From Edaphobacter modestus (GTDB lineage: Bacteria; Acidobacteriota; Terriglobia; Terriglobales; Acidobacteriaceae), in NCBI RefSeq assembly GCF_004217555.1, contig NZ_SHKW01000001.1, positions 5,890,001 through 5,954,000 of the forward strand: DNA of 64,000 nucleotides, in the 5' to 3' direction. The position numbers and the translations under genes were made by a program. Below, one piece after another: positions 23,306 through 31,181 of this stretch; position 1 is the stretch's first letter, and every line of letters starts with the position of its first letter. The notes below the pieces were generated by a model, which had not been told where the DNA came from, did no database searches, and was given only the letters and a program-made list of their open reading frames with translations.

Positions 23306-24295
23306 ATGTCAGTTGTCGAGGTTATTCAATCTATCGATCAGAACTATGTACGATCACGGATCCCTCGAGTTGCAATCGTGGGAACAGGCCTTGTAGGTTC
23401 GACGACAGCCTATGCGCTCTTGCTTTCCAAAACGCCAGCAGAAATTGTATTGATTAATAGGGATAAGCGCCGAGCCGACGGTCATGTTCAGGACCTGCGA
23501 GATGCCGAAGTATTTTCCCACACGACAAGAGTCGTTGCCGGCCACTTCGACGATTGTTGCTCGGCAGACGTGATCATCATTACAGTCGGCGTTAGTCAAT
23601 CGGGACAGAGGTCCCGACTAGAGAGTTTGAATGAGACTGCGGCGATATTGAAGAACCTCGTTCTGAAGGTCGCGCGCTGCAATCCGCACGGGATATTGCT
23701 GATCGCATCGAATCCCGTTGATGTGTTGACCTATGCCGCCTGGAAGTGGTCCGGTCTTCCGCCGAACCGCGTTATAGGTTCGGGCACATCGCTGGATACT
23801 TCTCGTTTCCGCAGGCGCCTTGCCGAGCACTATGGGGTGGCTTCGGACAACGTGCACGCATACGTCATCGGAGAACATGGCGAGAGCCAGGTACCCGTGA
23901 CTTCGTCGGCCCGGATCGCGGGCATGTCACTGGAAAACTTTTGCAGGGAACTGGGCTTACCCCACGATGAAGATATGCTACGAAAAATCGCCAACGATAC
24001 GCGCGCCACCGGTCTGGAAATCATCCGCGCAAAAGGAGCGACGTACTACGGCATTGGAACGGCGCTGGCTCGTATCACAGGCGCCATTTTGCGGGATGAA
24101 CATGCAGTTCTGACCGTGTCTAGCTTAGTGCCGGAGTCGATGGGATTGGGCGAAGTGTCTCTGTCCCTTCCCACTATCATTACTCGCGATGGCGTGGCTC
24201 GCGTTGTGTCCATCCCACTTGATGTATCGGAAAGACACGCACTTGAGGCTTCCGCAGAGACGTTGAAACAGTACATTGCCGCATTGAAGACGTAA
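23306..24295 (+). CDS. ldh: L-lactate dehydrogenase
   Basis: The 329-residue protein belongs to the LDH/MDH superfamily. It has the Rossmann GTGLVGS (26-32), Asp164 and Arg167 in SLDTSRFR, and the catalytic His191 in IGEHGES. The substrate loop has Gln98 in VSQSGQRSR, favouring lactate/pyruvate over malate, although the loop is atypical (no KPGETR), so substrate choice needs a test. It would interconvert pyruvate and L-lactate with NADH. The frame ends shortly before a small hairpin terminator. Confidence 0.9.
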   Translation: MSVVEVIQSIDQNYVRSRIPRVAIVGTGLVGSTTAYALLLSKTPAEIVLINRDKRRADGHVQDLRDAEVFSHTTRVVAGHFDDCCSADVIIITVGVSQSGQRSRLESLNETAAILKNLVLKVARCNPHGILLIASNPVDVLTYAAWKWSGLPPNRVIGSGTSLDTSRFRRRLAEHYGVASDNVHAYVIGEHGESQVPVTSSARIAGMSLENFCRELGLPHDEDMLRKIANDTRATGLEIIRAKGATYYGIGTALARITGAILRDEHAVLTVSSLVPESMGLGEVSLSLPTIITRDGVARVVSIPLDVSERHALEASAETLKQYIAALKT

Positions 24296-24311
24296 GAGGC
24301 CTTCCTCTTTT
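24294..24311 (+). terminator. Rho-independent-like terminator of the lactate dehydrogenase gene
   Basis: AAGAGG-CCTT-CCTCTT followed by TT forms a short 6-bp stem with T residues, overlapping the stop codon region of the gene. Confidence 0.5.
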
Positions 24312-24399
24312 AGCGAATCCTCACCGGGATCCCCTTGCCACCTTAAGGCCAGGTACTCGATCTCATCGAAGCGAGATGAGGGCCTCGAAAGGAACAAGG

Positions 24400-24680
24400 G
24401 GCGACTTTGACATCAACGTATTCTTCGTCTCATGGCCCTACGCCGGCGGATAGTCTTAGGATACGGTACAAACGGAGGCCGCGAATCCCACCGTCAACTC
24501 CTGCTTCCAAGATGAAGAGACTGCACACCCGCAGGGGTCTTTCCAGGCTCTGCCAAAGCTGATAACCCCTAAGAGCAACACGAAATCCACGACTTCCGCG
24601 GTAACGAATCATTCGCTTCGACCGCATTTTAAAACACTTATGGATGGCATTCGACTTGCTTTAGTAAGTGCGTAGTTTGT
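24400..24680 (+). repeat. Sigma54 cassette copy E (no STAS-like gene)
   Basis: The segment at 24445-24560 aligns with the last 40 codons of the activator gene (for example GATGAAGAGACTGCA against GATCAAGAAACTGCA), but with stops. A diverged leader and a good promoter at 24645-24660 follow. The string GACATCAACGTATTCTTCGT at about 24408 recurs in reverse at about 42950. After the promoter the sequence is unrelated to the other copies and holds no gene up to the peroxidase gene end. Confidence 0.7.
24645..24660 (+). promoter_or_regulatory. Sigma54-type -24/-12 promoter, copy E
   Basis: TGGCATTCGACTTGCT fits the consensus. No gene on this strand lies within 2 kb downstream; the peroxidase gene is on the other strand. 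The promoter may be silent or may make a short untranslated or antisense RNA. Confidence 0.65.
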
Positions 24681-24833
24681 TGAGATCAGGCTCAGACCCC
24701 AAGCATGGATCCGATCTCCCTCCGCAGGCCTGCGTCACGCGTCCGTCGTCCCCTCTTTAGACATTCACGGCCAGGCACTTGCTTCAATCGGGCTCGAGCT
24801 AATTGCATAATGCCTCAGTGAGATCAAAGTGAA

Positions 24834-24864
24834 GGGCATGGGCGGAGTGGCCCATGCCCCCTTT
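24834..24864. terminator. Hairpin terminator at the end of the peroxidase gene
   Basis: GGGCATGGGC (24834-24843) and GCCCATGCCC (24850-24859) form a perfect 10-bp stem, followed on the + strand by CCTTTT and on the - strand by TTCACTTT. It lies 35 bases beyond the stop of the reverse-strand peroxidase gene. Confidence 0.75.
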
Positions 24865-24894
24865 TGAGCGTATGGGAACAGCAATACCGTCACG

Positions 24895-26316
24895 TTACAA
24901 AGCACGCATAAACGCCACCAGATCCTTCTTCTCCTGGTCAGTCAGTTTAGTGCCCAGCACGAGGTTAAAGTACTCCACCGTGTCATCCAGCGTCAGCAGT
25001 CGTCCGTCATGCATATACGGCGGCGTGTCCTTGATTCCGCGCAGCGGGAACGTCTTGATCGCGCCGTCGTGGGCCATCATCATGCCGTTCACTAAATGCT
25101 GCTTGTAAAAACGCTCTGCATGCAGGTCGTGCATGGTGTTGTCCGTGAAATATGGGCCTGAGTGGCACTCTGCGCATCGGCCTTTGCCGAAGAAGACCTC
25201 TTGCCCATGTAACTCGGCAGGGGTCGCCTTCGTGGGATCGAGCTTGCCATCCCATCCCAACTTCGGCGCAGGAGGAAAGTCTAGAATATCCTCGAACTCG
25301 GCCATGAAGTGTACCTGACTTCCGCGATCCAGCACATTCACGCCCTTCTTCGCCGCAATCACATGATCGCCATCGAAGTAGGCTGCCCTCTGCTCGAACT
25401 CCGTGAAATCCTCTACCGTCTTCAGCGCCCTCTGCGAACCGAAGAGTCGCTGAATATTCACACCACGCAGTGCCGGCGTCTCGATGCGATGACGGAACTC
25501 CTGTGGCCGGATATCACCTACCAGGTGGAACGCACCGTTGGTTCCGCCATTCGTATGACAGTCTAAGCACGCGACTCCACGGCTTGATTTCTCTGAGCGC
25601 CGATCGATCGTCTCATTAAACTGTTGCTGCGGAAACGGTGTCAGCAACAACCGCAGGCCCTCAAGCTGCTTTGGGTTCAGAATGCCGCTGAACAACTCGT
25701 AGTAGTTGTCCATGGTCACCAACTGGCCCTTCGAGACATCGCCAAGGTCAGGCCGCGTCGTCAGGTACATTGCCGCAGGAAATTCCGCCAGAAACCGCTC
25801 CGGAATATCGAAGTCCAGGTCGAAGCGCGTCAGGTCGCGATCCTCTTGCTTCAGCACCTCCTGAATCTCCGACTTAGGAAACACCATACCGCCCTCAGGA
25901 TGGTTCGCATGAGGCAACGGCAGGAACCCCTTCGGATACGTTCCCTTCTCGCGAATCTGCTCCGGCGTCTCCTTGGACAACTCGGCCCACGTCACACCTT
26001 GCGGTAGCTTGACCCGCACTCCTTCCTGCACTGGCTTTGCGCGATCCATCACCACGCCGCTCGCTGGATGGTCGCTCAGATCATACCGCTCTTCCAATAG
26101 ATCAATTTGTCGCTTCATGATCCCAGCTTTGGCAGCGACCATCCGACCATGGACCGTGGCGAAACTCTCCTTATCATCCACTGGAGCGTAGCTGTTCTTG
26201 ACGGGTTGCACATCCTGGCCTGCGGCAGAAACTACGTTGCCGCCCAGAAAATATGCACCAACGATACCGGCACTCACCAAGCCGGCGGCTTTCACTAACT
26301 GCTGCATAGTCCTCAT
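24895..26316 (-). CDS. Di-heme cytochrome c peroxidase-like protein
   Basis: The 473-residue exported protein starts with a hydrophobic signal (VKAAGLVSAGIVGAYFLGG). It has two heme c sites, CLDCH at 250-254 and CAECH at 381-385, as in the CcpA/MauG superfamily. The C-terminal LRGIKDTPPYMHDGRLLTLDD is a family hallmark around a distal ligand loop. About 150 residues precede the first heme, longer than in classic CcpA, so it may be a diverged periplasmic oxidase or peroxidase. Electrons would come from periplasmic cytochromes or quinols. It is monocistronic and convergent with lactate dehydrogenase. Confidence 0.88.
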   Translation of the reverse strand: MRTMQQLVKAAGLVSAGIVGAYFLGGNVVSAAGQDVQPVKNSYAPVDDKESFATVHGRMVAAKAGIMKRQIDLLEERYDLSDHPASGVVMDRAKPVQEGVRVKLPQGVTWAELSKETPEQIREKGTYPKGFLPLPHANHPEGGMVFPKSEIQEVLKQEDRDLTRFDLDFDIPERFLAEFPAAMYLTTRPDLGDVSKGQLVTMDNYYELFSGILNPKQLEGLRLLLTPFPQQQFNETIDRRSEKSSRGVACLDCHTNGGTNGAFHLVGDIRPQEFRHRIETPALRGVNIQRLFGSQRALKTVEDFTEFEQRAAYFDGDHVIAAKKGVNVLDRGSQVHFMAEFEDILDFPPAPKLGWDGKLDPTKATPAELHGQEVFFGKGRCAECHSGPYFTDNTMHDLHAERFYKQHLVNGMMMAHDGAIKTFPLRGIKDTPPYMHDGRLLTLDDTVEYFNLVLGTKLTDQEKKDLVAFMRAL

Positions 26317-26377
26317 GGTTCCTCACTTCCAGAAATAAGCAGAACAAGCCTGGGAACAGAATAGTTACGAATCGTTG

Positions 26378-26638
26378 TCATATCGTCTCGTTGTCGACCC
26401 ATCCGCGAAGAAAAGGGGGGCAATTTCTGAGTTCGATACCCTTGAGCTCGCAAACTGCAAGAAAGGTGGCTGCGTCGCGACCAGCAAGCGTCACCTCTGA
26501 AAGGTCGAGTACAATCTTGGCGTCTTCCGTTTCGATCAGTTCCTTGAGCGTGCTCAAACATTCGATATCCACTCGCCCACACACATGCAACACGATGACA
26601 TTCTCTTTGCTGAAGAGCCGTTCAATCTTGAAGGTCAT
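26378..26638 (-). CDS. STAS-like small protein (intact copy 2)
   Basis: This 86-residue paralogue of the protein at 19430 includes FKIERLFSKENVIVLHVCGR, IECLSTLKELIETEDAKIVL and DLSEVTLAGRDAATFLAVCE, then GIELRNCPPFLRGWVDNE. The ATG at 26638 is chosen because the GGGAG site is 8 bases from it; the ATG at 26644 would be only 2 bases away. Conservation of length and frame between two diverged copies suggests selection. It is oriented behind promoter F. Confidence 0.7.
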   Translation of the reverse strand: MTFKIERLFSKENVIVLHVCGRVDIECLSTLKELIETEDAKIVLDLSEVTLAGRDAATFLAVCELKGIELRNCPPFLRGWVDNETI

Positions 26639-26690
26639 TGGCATCGCTCCCTGCCGAGCCTAAGTTACTGCCAGGACGCGCGTTTACCAA

Positions 26691-26706
26691 TGCAAGCCAA
26701 TTGCCG
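26691..26706 (-). promoter_or_regulatory. Sigma54-type -24/-12 promoter, copy F
   Basis: On the reverse strand CGGCAATTGGCTTGCA keeps GG and GC at the right spacing but has C for the first T of the -24 box, so it may be weaker. It lies 53 bases before the STAS-like ATG. Confidence 0.6.
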
Positions 26707-26757
26707 TTCTTAAATGCTTGAAAAGGAGTTGAATTAGGCTGATTCGTTGTCGGGGTT

Positions 26758-26775
26758 TTCGCGGAATTCGCGGAA
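26758..26775 (-). promoter_or_regulatory. Possible upstream activator site, copy F
   Basis: On the reverse strand TTCCGCGAATTCCGCGAA is repeated without change, identical to copies A and D, 52 bases before the -24 box. Confidence 0.5.
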
Positions 26776-26963
26776 ATCGTGTTTCCAGCTATGGTAGGCG
26801 GCTCTAGTAGAGTTTGAAGTGGCTCTTACGGAAAGGATGAATGAGCGAAGGGCTCTTGCGCCTCAAAGCTTCACATGCGAGGGCAACTACACTCTAGACT
26901 ACTTAGTCTTTGATGCCATACCACACAAAGTACATGGTTTGCCGCAAGTACATCGCTTGGCTG

Positions 26964-27325
26964 TTACAGAGATGAACTCAACTCCGCTGCTGCCCTGCGA
27001 AGCTGTGGGACAAAGATTGCTTCCGTCTGGTAGGCCTTAAGGTCACTGCCATAAGTACTCGCATTCAGACTTGCCACCACCTTGCCGCTTCGCAAATGAA
27101 TTGGTACGGCCACGGAGCGGAATCCGAACGCATACTCTTGATCACATGGGGCGAAGCCGCGGCGCTGGATTAATCGCAACGCGATGCGAAGCCGCCCGAC
27201 CGTTTTGGTCGTGCGGCCAGTGTAGGGTGTGACAACGACGCTACGAAGACAGCTCTCGAAAGAAACTGGGGCAGTGACGCAATAAGCAGGCGGCCCATGG
27301 CTGTGCAGTATGCCGGAAGCAGTGT
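26964..27325 (-). pseudogene. IclR family regulator, C-terminal remnant with a frameshift
   Basis: The reverse strand reads YLDTLLPAYCTAMGRLLIAS and, after a frameshift near 27250, the effector-domain C-terminus YAFGFRSVAVPIHLRSGKVV, ALNAST-like SLNASTYG and FVPQLRRAAAELS. This is the C-terminal half of an IclR/PcaR-type regulator. The DNA-binding half is missing and foreign sequence begins upstream. Confidence 0.7.
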
Positions 27326-27364
27326 ATCGAGATATTTTTCCTGTGCCTGTCAAAGGATCTGTCG

Positions 27365-27685
27365 GTGTCCGCGCGATACAGAGATGTTCCCGGAGGCCAG
27401 TATCTTGTCAGCCTTGTCGGCGGCAAAGACACCTACATAACGAGAACTTCGTTGGCTCCTCAAGGCGCCGGGAACCTCCTCAGTGTTCCCGATGGTGGCG
27501 GATTCATAACCGCTGAAGTGCAGATGGGGTGCGGAGCATCCAACCTTGCCGGAACCGTTGATACCGAAGGTGGCGTCGACCGGCAAGCCTATGTCGTCCT
27601 GCGCTCGTCATTGACAGGCGAGACGTTCCAGCGAGACGCTGTCGGCGACGGCCGGGGGAGTATAGGATCTACGCTGTTCCGATGA
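27365..27685 (+). pseudogene. Carboxypeptidase-regulatory-like domain fragment
   Basis: The frame RYRDVPGGQYLVSLVGGKDT, YITRTSLAPQGAGNLLSVPD, EVQMGCGASNLAGTV and AYVVL looks like the beta-sandwich repeats of acidobacterial exported proteins with carboxypeptidase-regulatory-like domains (phrase x-D-V-P-x-G-x-Y-x-V). It lacks a start with signal peptide and ends at 27685 without the rest of such a protein. It is best read as a gene fragment. Confidence 0.5.
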
Positions 27686-27835
27686 GTTCTGAGAACCACC
27701 CGATCAATGTGCTCCTTGACGAGAGCATGGGAGCTTCAGTCACTCTCGCTCCGAACAGAACTACCAGTATCGTGGTACCGCTCATTCAATGACTCGGGTC
27801 GTATACCTCCCCGCGCCGGTAGCGCAAGTTGGGAG

Positions 27836-28018
27836 GCATCGCGGCTGGTGACGCAGAATCTTCCGGGCGTGTTCGTAAAGTGTCTCGCCAGCTGCCGTGA
27901 GCTTGGTGCGCCGTCCCAGTCTGGTAAACAACGGAGCGCCAACCGTCTGCTCCAACTTGCGAATCTGCTGCGAAAGCGACGGCTGACTGATGCCCTCCAA
28001 CTCGGCTGCGCGCGTGCG
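27836..28018 (-). pseudogene. LysR family DNA-binding domain fragment
   Basis: The reverse strand reads AAELEGISQPSLSQQIRKLE, QTVGAPLFTRLGRRTKLTAA and GETLYEHARKIL, the LysR winged HTH from its second helix on. The first helix is replaced at about 28019 by IS6 transposase sequence and the effector domain is missing. The orientation opposite to the katG piece matches the usual oxyR/katG arrangement, but this is only a possibility. Confidence 0.75.
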
Positions 28019-28191
28019 TCCATACCTCGTTTTCGTTCGGCATCTCGCGCACTGCTCGATGCGATGCGGCATAGCCATCCAGAGTGATGCTGATGGGAGC
28101 ACGCCCTTGGGTGCGGAGCGCTTTGCGGAAGAACGCCTTGGCCGCCACAACGTCTCTCTTTGGACTCAGCCGGAAGTCGACTGCATTCGCC
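28019..28191 (-). mobile_element. Internal fragment of an IS6-family transposase gene
   Basis: About 173 bases match 41124-41296 inside the IS6-family element, encoding FRLSPKRDVVAAKAFFRKAL, DGYAASHRAVREM and NENEVW. No inverted repeats remain. It sits exactly between the LysR and KatG fragments. Confidence 0.85.
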
Positions 28192-28910
28192 ACGAGCCCC
28201 AGAAGAACTGGGAAGTGAACCAGCCTCTGGTGCTCGAGAAGGTTCTCAGCTCGCTAGAGGGAATTCAGAAGGACTTGAACCCGACGGGCAAGAAGGTCTC
28301 GCTCGCCGATCTGATGCTCTGGGCGGTTGCGCTGCGGTTGAAGCGGCTGCGAAAAAAGCCGGATACGACGTCATCGTCCCCTTCGCGCTTGGCCGCACGG
28401 ACGCTTCGCAGGAGCAGACCGACGTTGCCTCCTTCGCCCCGCTCGAATAGACAGCCGACGGCTTCCGCAACTACCTCCGTCTCGGCCATACCAAGCGTGC
28501 CGAGGATCTGCTCGTCGATCGCGCTCAGTTGCTGACCCTGACGGCCCCGGAGATGGCCGTCCTCGTCGGCGGCCTGCGCGTCCTCGGCGCCAACTACCGT
28601 GGCTCTAAGGACGGCGTCTTCACCGACAAGCCCGGGATCCTGACAAATGACTTCTTCGTCAATCTGCTCGACATGGCGACGGAGTGGAAGGCATCTTCTA
28701 CTTCGCAAGGATTATTTGAGGGCTTGGACCGCGTGACAGGTGAGATCAAGTGGACTGCCACTCGTGTGGACCTGATCTTCGGTTCCAACTCTCAGCTCCG
28801 GGCCATCGCGGAAGTTTACGCAACGGCCCATTCGAAAGAGCGTGAAGGACTTCGTAGCCACGTGGGACAAGGTTATGAACCTCGACCGTTACGAGCTGCG
28901 CAAGGCGTAG
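28192..28910 (+). pseudogene. Catalase-peroxidase (KatG) C-terminal remnant
   Basis: Three frames together rebuild the C-terminal domain of KatG: QKNWEVNQPLVLEKVLSSLE, GKKVSLADL, GGCAAVEAAAKKAGYDVIVP, GRTDASQEQTDVASF, then LTAPEMAVLVGGLRVLGANY, GILTNDFFVNLLDM and TRVDLIFGSNSQLRAIAEVY, ending ELRKA. At least three frameshifts are needed. The N-terminal heme domain is gone; the break is at the IS6 fragment. Confidence 0.88.
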
Positions 28911-28933
28911 TTCTTCGGTTACTTCACCTCGGC

Positions 28934-28971
28934 AGACCAAGGGCTACCGCAAGGTAGCCCTTGGTCTGCAT
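28934..28971 (+). terminator. Perfect 17-bp hairpin after the KatG remnant
   Basis: GCAGACCAAGGGCTACC (28934-28950) pairs without mismatch with GGTAGCCCTTGGTCTGC (28955-28971) around a GCAA tetraloop. It was probably the terminator of the former katG gene. Its intactness next to a broken gene suggests the decay is recent or that the hairpin has another use. Confidence 0.7.
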
Positions 28972-29127
28972 ATCCTGCCCTTCCAGGACGACGCGGCGGA
29001 TGTAGCGGATACTGTAGCGAATATCGGTTTAGACAGGCTTGTATTGGTCAGCGGTGGTTCGCGTAAACCATTGAATTTACAAGCGCGTACAAATCAGTAC
29101 AAACCCGCCCATATCCGGAGTCTATTC

Positions 29128-29172
29128 TTTGGGACCAGAGGGTCGGGGGTTCGAATCCGTCCACCCCGACCA
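29128..29172 (+). tRNA. tRNA-Pro(UGG) 3' half (att-site-like fragment)
   Basis: From TTTGGGA (an anticodon loop with TGG) the sequence continues as variable region GGGTC, T arm with GTTCGAATC, acceptor strand CACCCCG and ACCA. This is the 3' half of a proline tRNA whose 5' acceptor strand would be CGGGGTG. The anticodon stem's 5' side, the D arm and the 5' acceptor are absent, and one T-stem pair is mismatched (G in CCGTC). Such 3' halves are what integrative elements leave at tRNA genes, so an old attachment site is likely (inference). Confidence 0.55.
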
Positions 29173-29174
29173 CG

Positions 29175-29630
29175 TTAACAACAATCCCTTCTATAACTTA
29201 CATAGCATTCTCTGCGATGGATACCGTACCGTGACTGACGCTCAAGCAAGAGCAGCAACCGGCGCGGCCAAGGTTGGGCGGCTTCGGTCAATGCGAGAAG
29301 GCCAATGATTCGCCGGGCGATAGCGGCGGCTTCGCGACGGCGTTCAGTTCCAACTCCCATGCAGATGCGGCAGTATTGTAGTTCCAGTGCAACCGGGTAC
29401 CGGAATGTCCCAACGCTTCAGAGATTCTCGACTCCTTGTAAGGGCCAAGCGATCGTCATCGATGAAAAGCACAGGATTCACGATTGCTCCACATGAAAGT
29501 CGACGGTACCACAAGCGATCCGTGGCACGAGGTCTTTGAGGCGGTCGTCTACAAGCTATCCAGGTATCTGTGGTCTCTCGCTATTTCCGGACCAAATACA
29601 GAAGCTGTTGGTTGAACCGGGCATCCTTCT
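29175..29630. other. Stretch of about 450 bases with no supported gene
   Basis: The reverse strand at 29175-29360 has a 61-codon frame rich in Arg, Ala and Leu (RREAAAIARRIIGLLALTEA) that might be a gene remnant, but I cannot assign it. The rest shows nothing convincing. Confidence 0.35.
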
Positions 29631-31175
29631 TCAATGGGCCATGGAATCTGGAGCAGCTCGTGAGGCAATCTCGCTCACGACCATCCGGGACTTAGGCTTA
29701 ACCAGAACGCTTATGGTGGTCATGGGGTGATGCTGATCATCATTGGTTGCGATGGCCGCGACTCGATGCCCGTTAACCATCAGGTAATCGAAATGACCGG
29801 ATAAGCGTGGCTGCCAGAGAAGTGCCGGCCCGGAGACGTTTGTCAGACTGCTCATTTCGCTTCCGTCGTGACGGAGGTTGATGACGTTCGTGCGAACGGG
29901 CAAATGGTCCAGCTCCACCCACTGCGTCTTGCCCGAAAGTTGTGGCCGGGTGCTGATGACGGTCTGACCGGCAGGCGCTCGGCTATCAGTCCGTTGCAGG
30001 GAGGACGCAACGTCGATCCCCATCAATCCCGTGACGATAGCACCAATAATGGAATACGACACTTCGGGATACTCCCGTCTTTCGCGATTCGGCCGGGATA
30101 GGTCGAGAATCTGGGAATATGCTTCGTCCGACGCACCATACCGATACAGGATCTCTGGCAGATAGCTCTGTTCTTCAATCCCAGGAGTTGAAGCTTGAAG
30201 CCTCTTTTCGATCGCGGACAGAGCGCCCTTGATTTCAGCGGGATCCTCCGTCGCGGCGAAATAGAGAACGAACGCGTCGCCATCGCCAAAAAGGTCCTGG
30301 CCGTTTCTCGCGAAGCCGTAGAAATGGTGCTTCTCTGGGTTCCAAGCCTTGGTTTCGAGGAACCTTTGGACCGTCATGGCCTGGAGATCATATTTCCTTG
30401 CTTCATCCAAGTGATTCTTTGAGTGGGCGAGGTCGGCGGCGAAACGCAATGCTCGATACTCCGCAGCCAAGACATCCACGCCGACTACGAAGTCTTTTTG
30501 ACCTTCGGTATAGCTCGGGATGCCTCTAGCCTCAACGAACCTTCCTGTGGGAGTCCGTTGATTCATAATGCGGTCGCGGACGAGTGCCGACGGTGGCTCA
30601 AGGTGCCATCGTTTCGGATAGTCGGAGACTGTGTGTTTGTAGAAGTTAGCAAATACGGGGTCATCGATATATGTCGTATCTCCGGTCCAGCGATACATTC
30701 GAAGAGCTGCGCTCATGACATCGAAATTTGCGGGAAGGTTGTACCAAAAGTCTGCATCGCTCTGATAGTCATCGCGCGAGGGCCTTCCCTGGCGATCAAT
30801 CTCCCAATAGCTTGCCCAGTCTTTGGAAGCGGAGATGTTCTGAGCGAATTTCCGGAGCATGTTGTGATTATGCGAAGCAAGCCCAAGCGCATAAGCGCCC
30901 ATCGTTTGATGAGAAACGTCACGCATGCAGAAGGAGTTACGCCCAGGCAGAGCTGCCTCATACCAATCACCCACCGGGTCGTTTCCTGATCCGACGTACG
31001 CAAGGGCTTGAGTCTTTGCCCAGTCGAACGTTTGTTGTAACGCTGGGTCTGAGGTTTGGAGGAGCAGCGGTGAAGACGCTCCTCCATGTGCTAACGCTCC
31101 TCCCTGTGCTAACGCTCCGAGAGAAGAAAGCGAACAGAGAAGCAACAAAGTCGAATAGCGAAGTGAAGGCGGCAT
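29631..31175 (-). CDS. Exported (alpha/alpha)6-barrel glycosidase-like protein
   Basis: The 514-residue protein begins with a signal peptide (LLLLCSLSSLGALAQGG). Its body has the features of six-hairpin glycosidases: WYEAALPGRNSFCMRDVSHQ with the R-D pair after a GR motif, FWYNLPANFDVM, PSYTEGQKDFVVGVDVLAAE and SYLPEILYRYG. The family is not certain (GH-unclassified or near trehalase/rhamnosidase-type barrels). It starts 7 bases after the alpha-galactosidase stop, so it is the last gene of a sugar operon read on the reverse strand. It probably trims an oligosaccharide in the periplasm. Confidence 0.7.
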   Translation of the reverse strand: MPPSLRYSTLLLLCSLSSLGALAQGGALAHGGASSPLLLQTSDPALQQTFDWAKTQALAYVGSGNDPVGDWYEAALPGRNSFCMRDVSHQTMGAYALGLASHNHNMLRKFAQNISASKDWASYWEIDRQGRPSRDDYQSDADFWYNLPANFDVMSAALRMYRWTGDTTYIDDPVFANFYKHTVSDYPKRWHLEPPSALVRDRIMNQRTPTGRFVEARGIPSYTEGQKDFVVGVDVLAAEYRALRFAADLAHSKNHLDEARKYDLQAMTVQRFLETKAWNPEKHHFYGFARNGQDLFGDGDAFVLYFAATEDPAEIKGALSAIEKRLQASTPGIEEQSYLPEILYRYGASDEAYSQILDLSRPNRERREYPEVSYSIIGAIVTGLMGIDVASSLQRTDSRAPAGQTVISTRPQLSGKTQWVELDHLPVRTNVINLRHDGSEMSSLTNVSGPALLWQPRLSGHFDYLMVNGHRVAAIATNDDQHHPMTTISVLVKPKSRMVVSEIASRAAPDSMAH

Positions 31176-31181
31176 TTTGTC

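Larger units (their letters stand above)
26378..26850 (-). repeat. Sigma54 cassette copy F (reverse strand)
   Basis: Read on the - strand: activator tail with CGTAAGAGCCACTTCAAACT near 26825-26806, tandem motif at 26758-26775, leader, promoter and an intact STAS-like gene. It also contains CTTCGCTCATTCAT, shared with the left border of copy D. Confidence 0.82.

Noticed and set aside
29175..29360. Reverse-strand 61-codon frame next to the tRNA fragment as an integrase
   Set aside because: It lacks the Arg, His-x-x-Arg and Tyr boxes of tyrosine recombinases; the real integrase remnant is at 40.1 kb.
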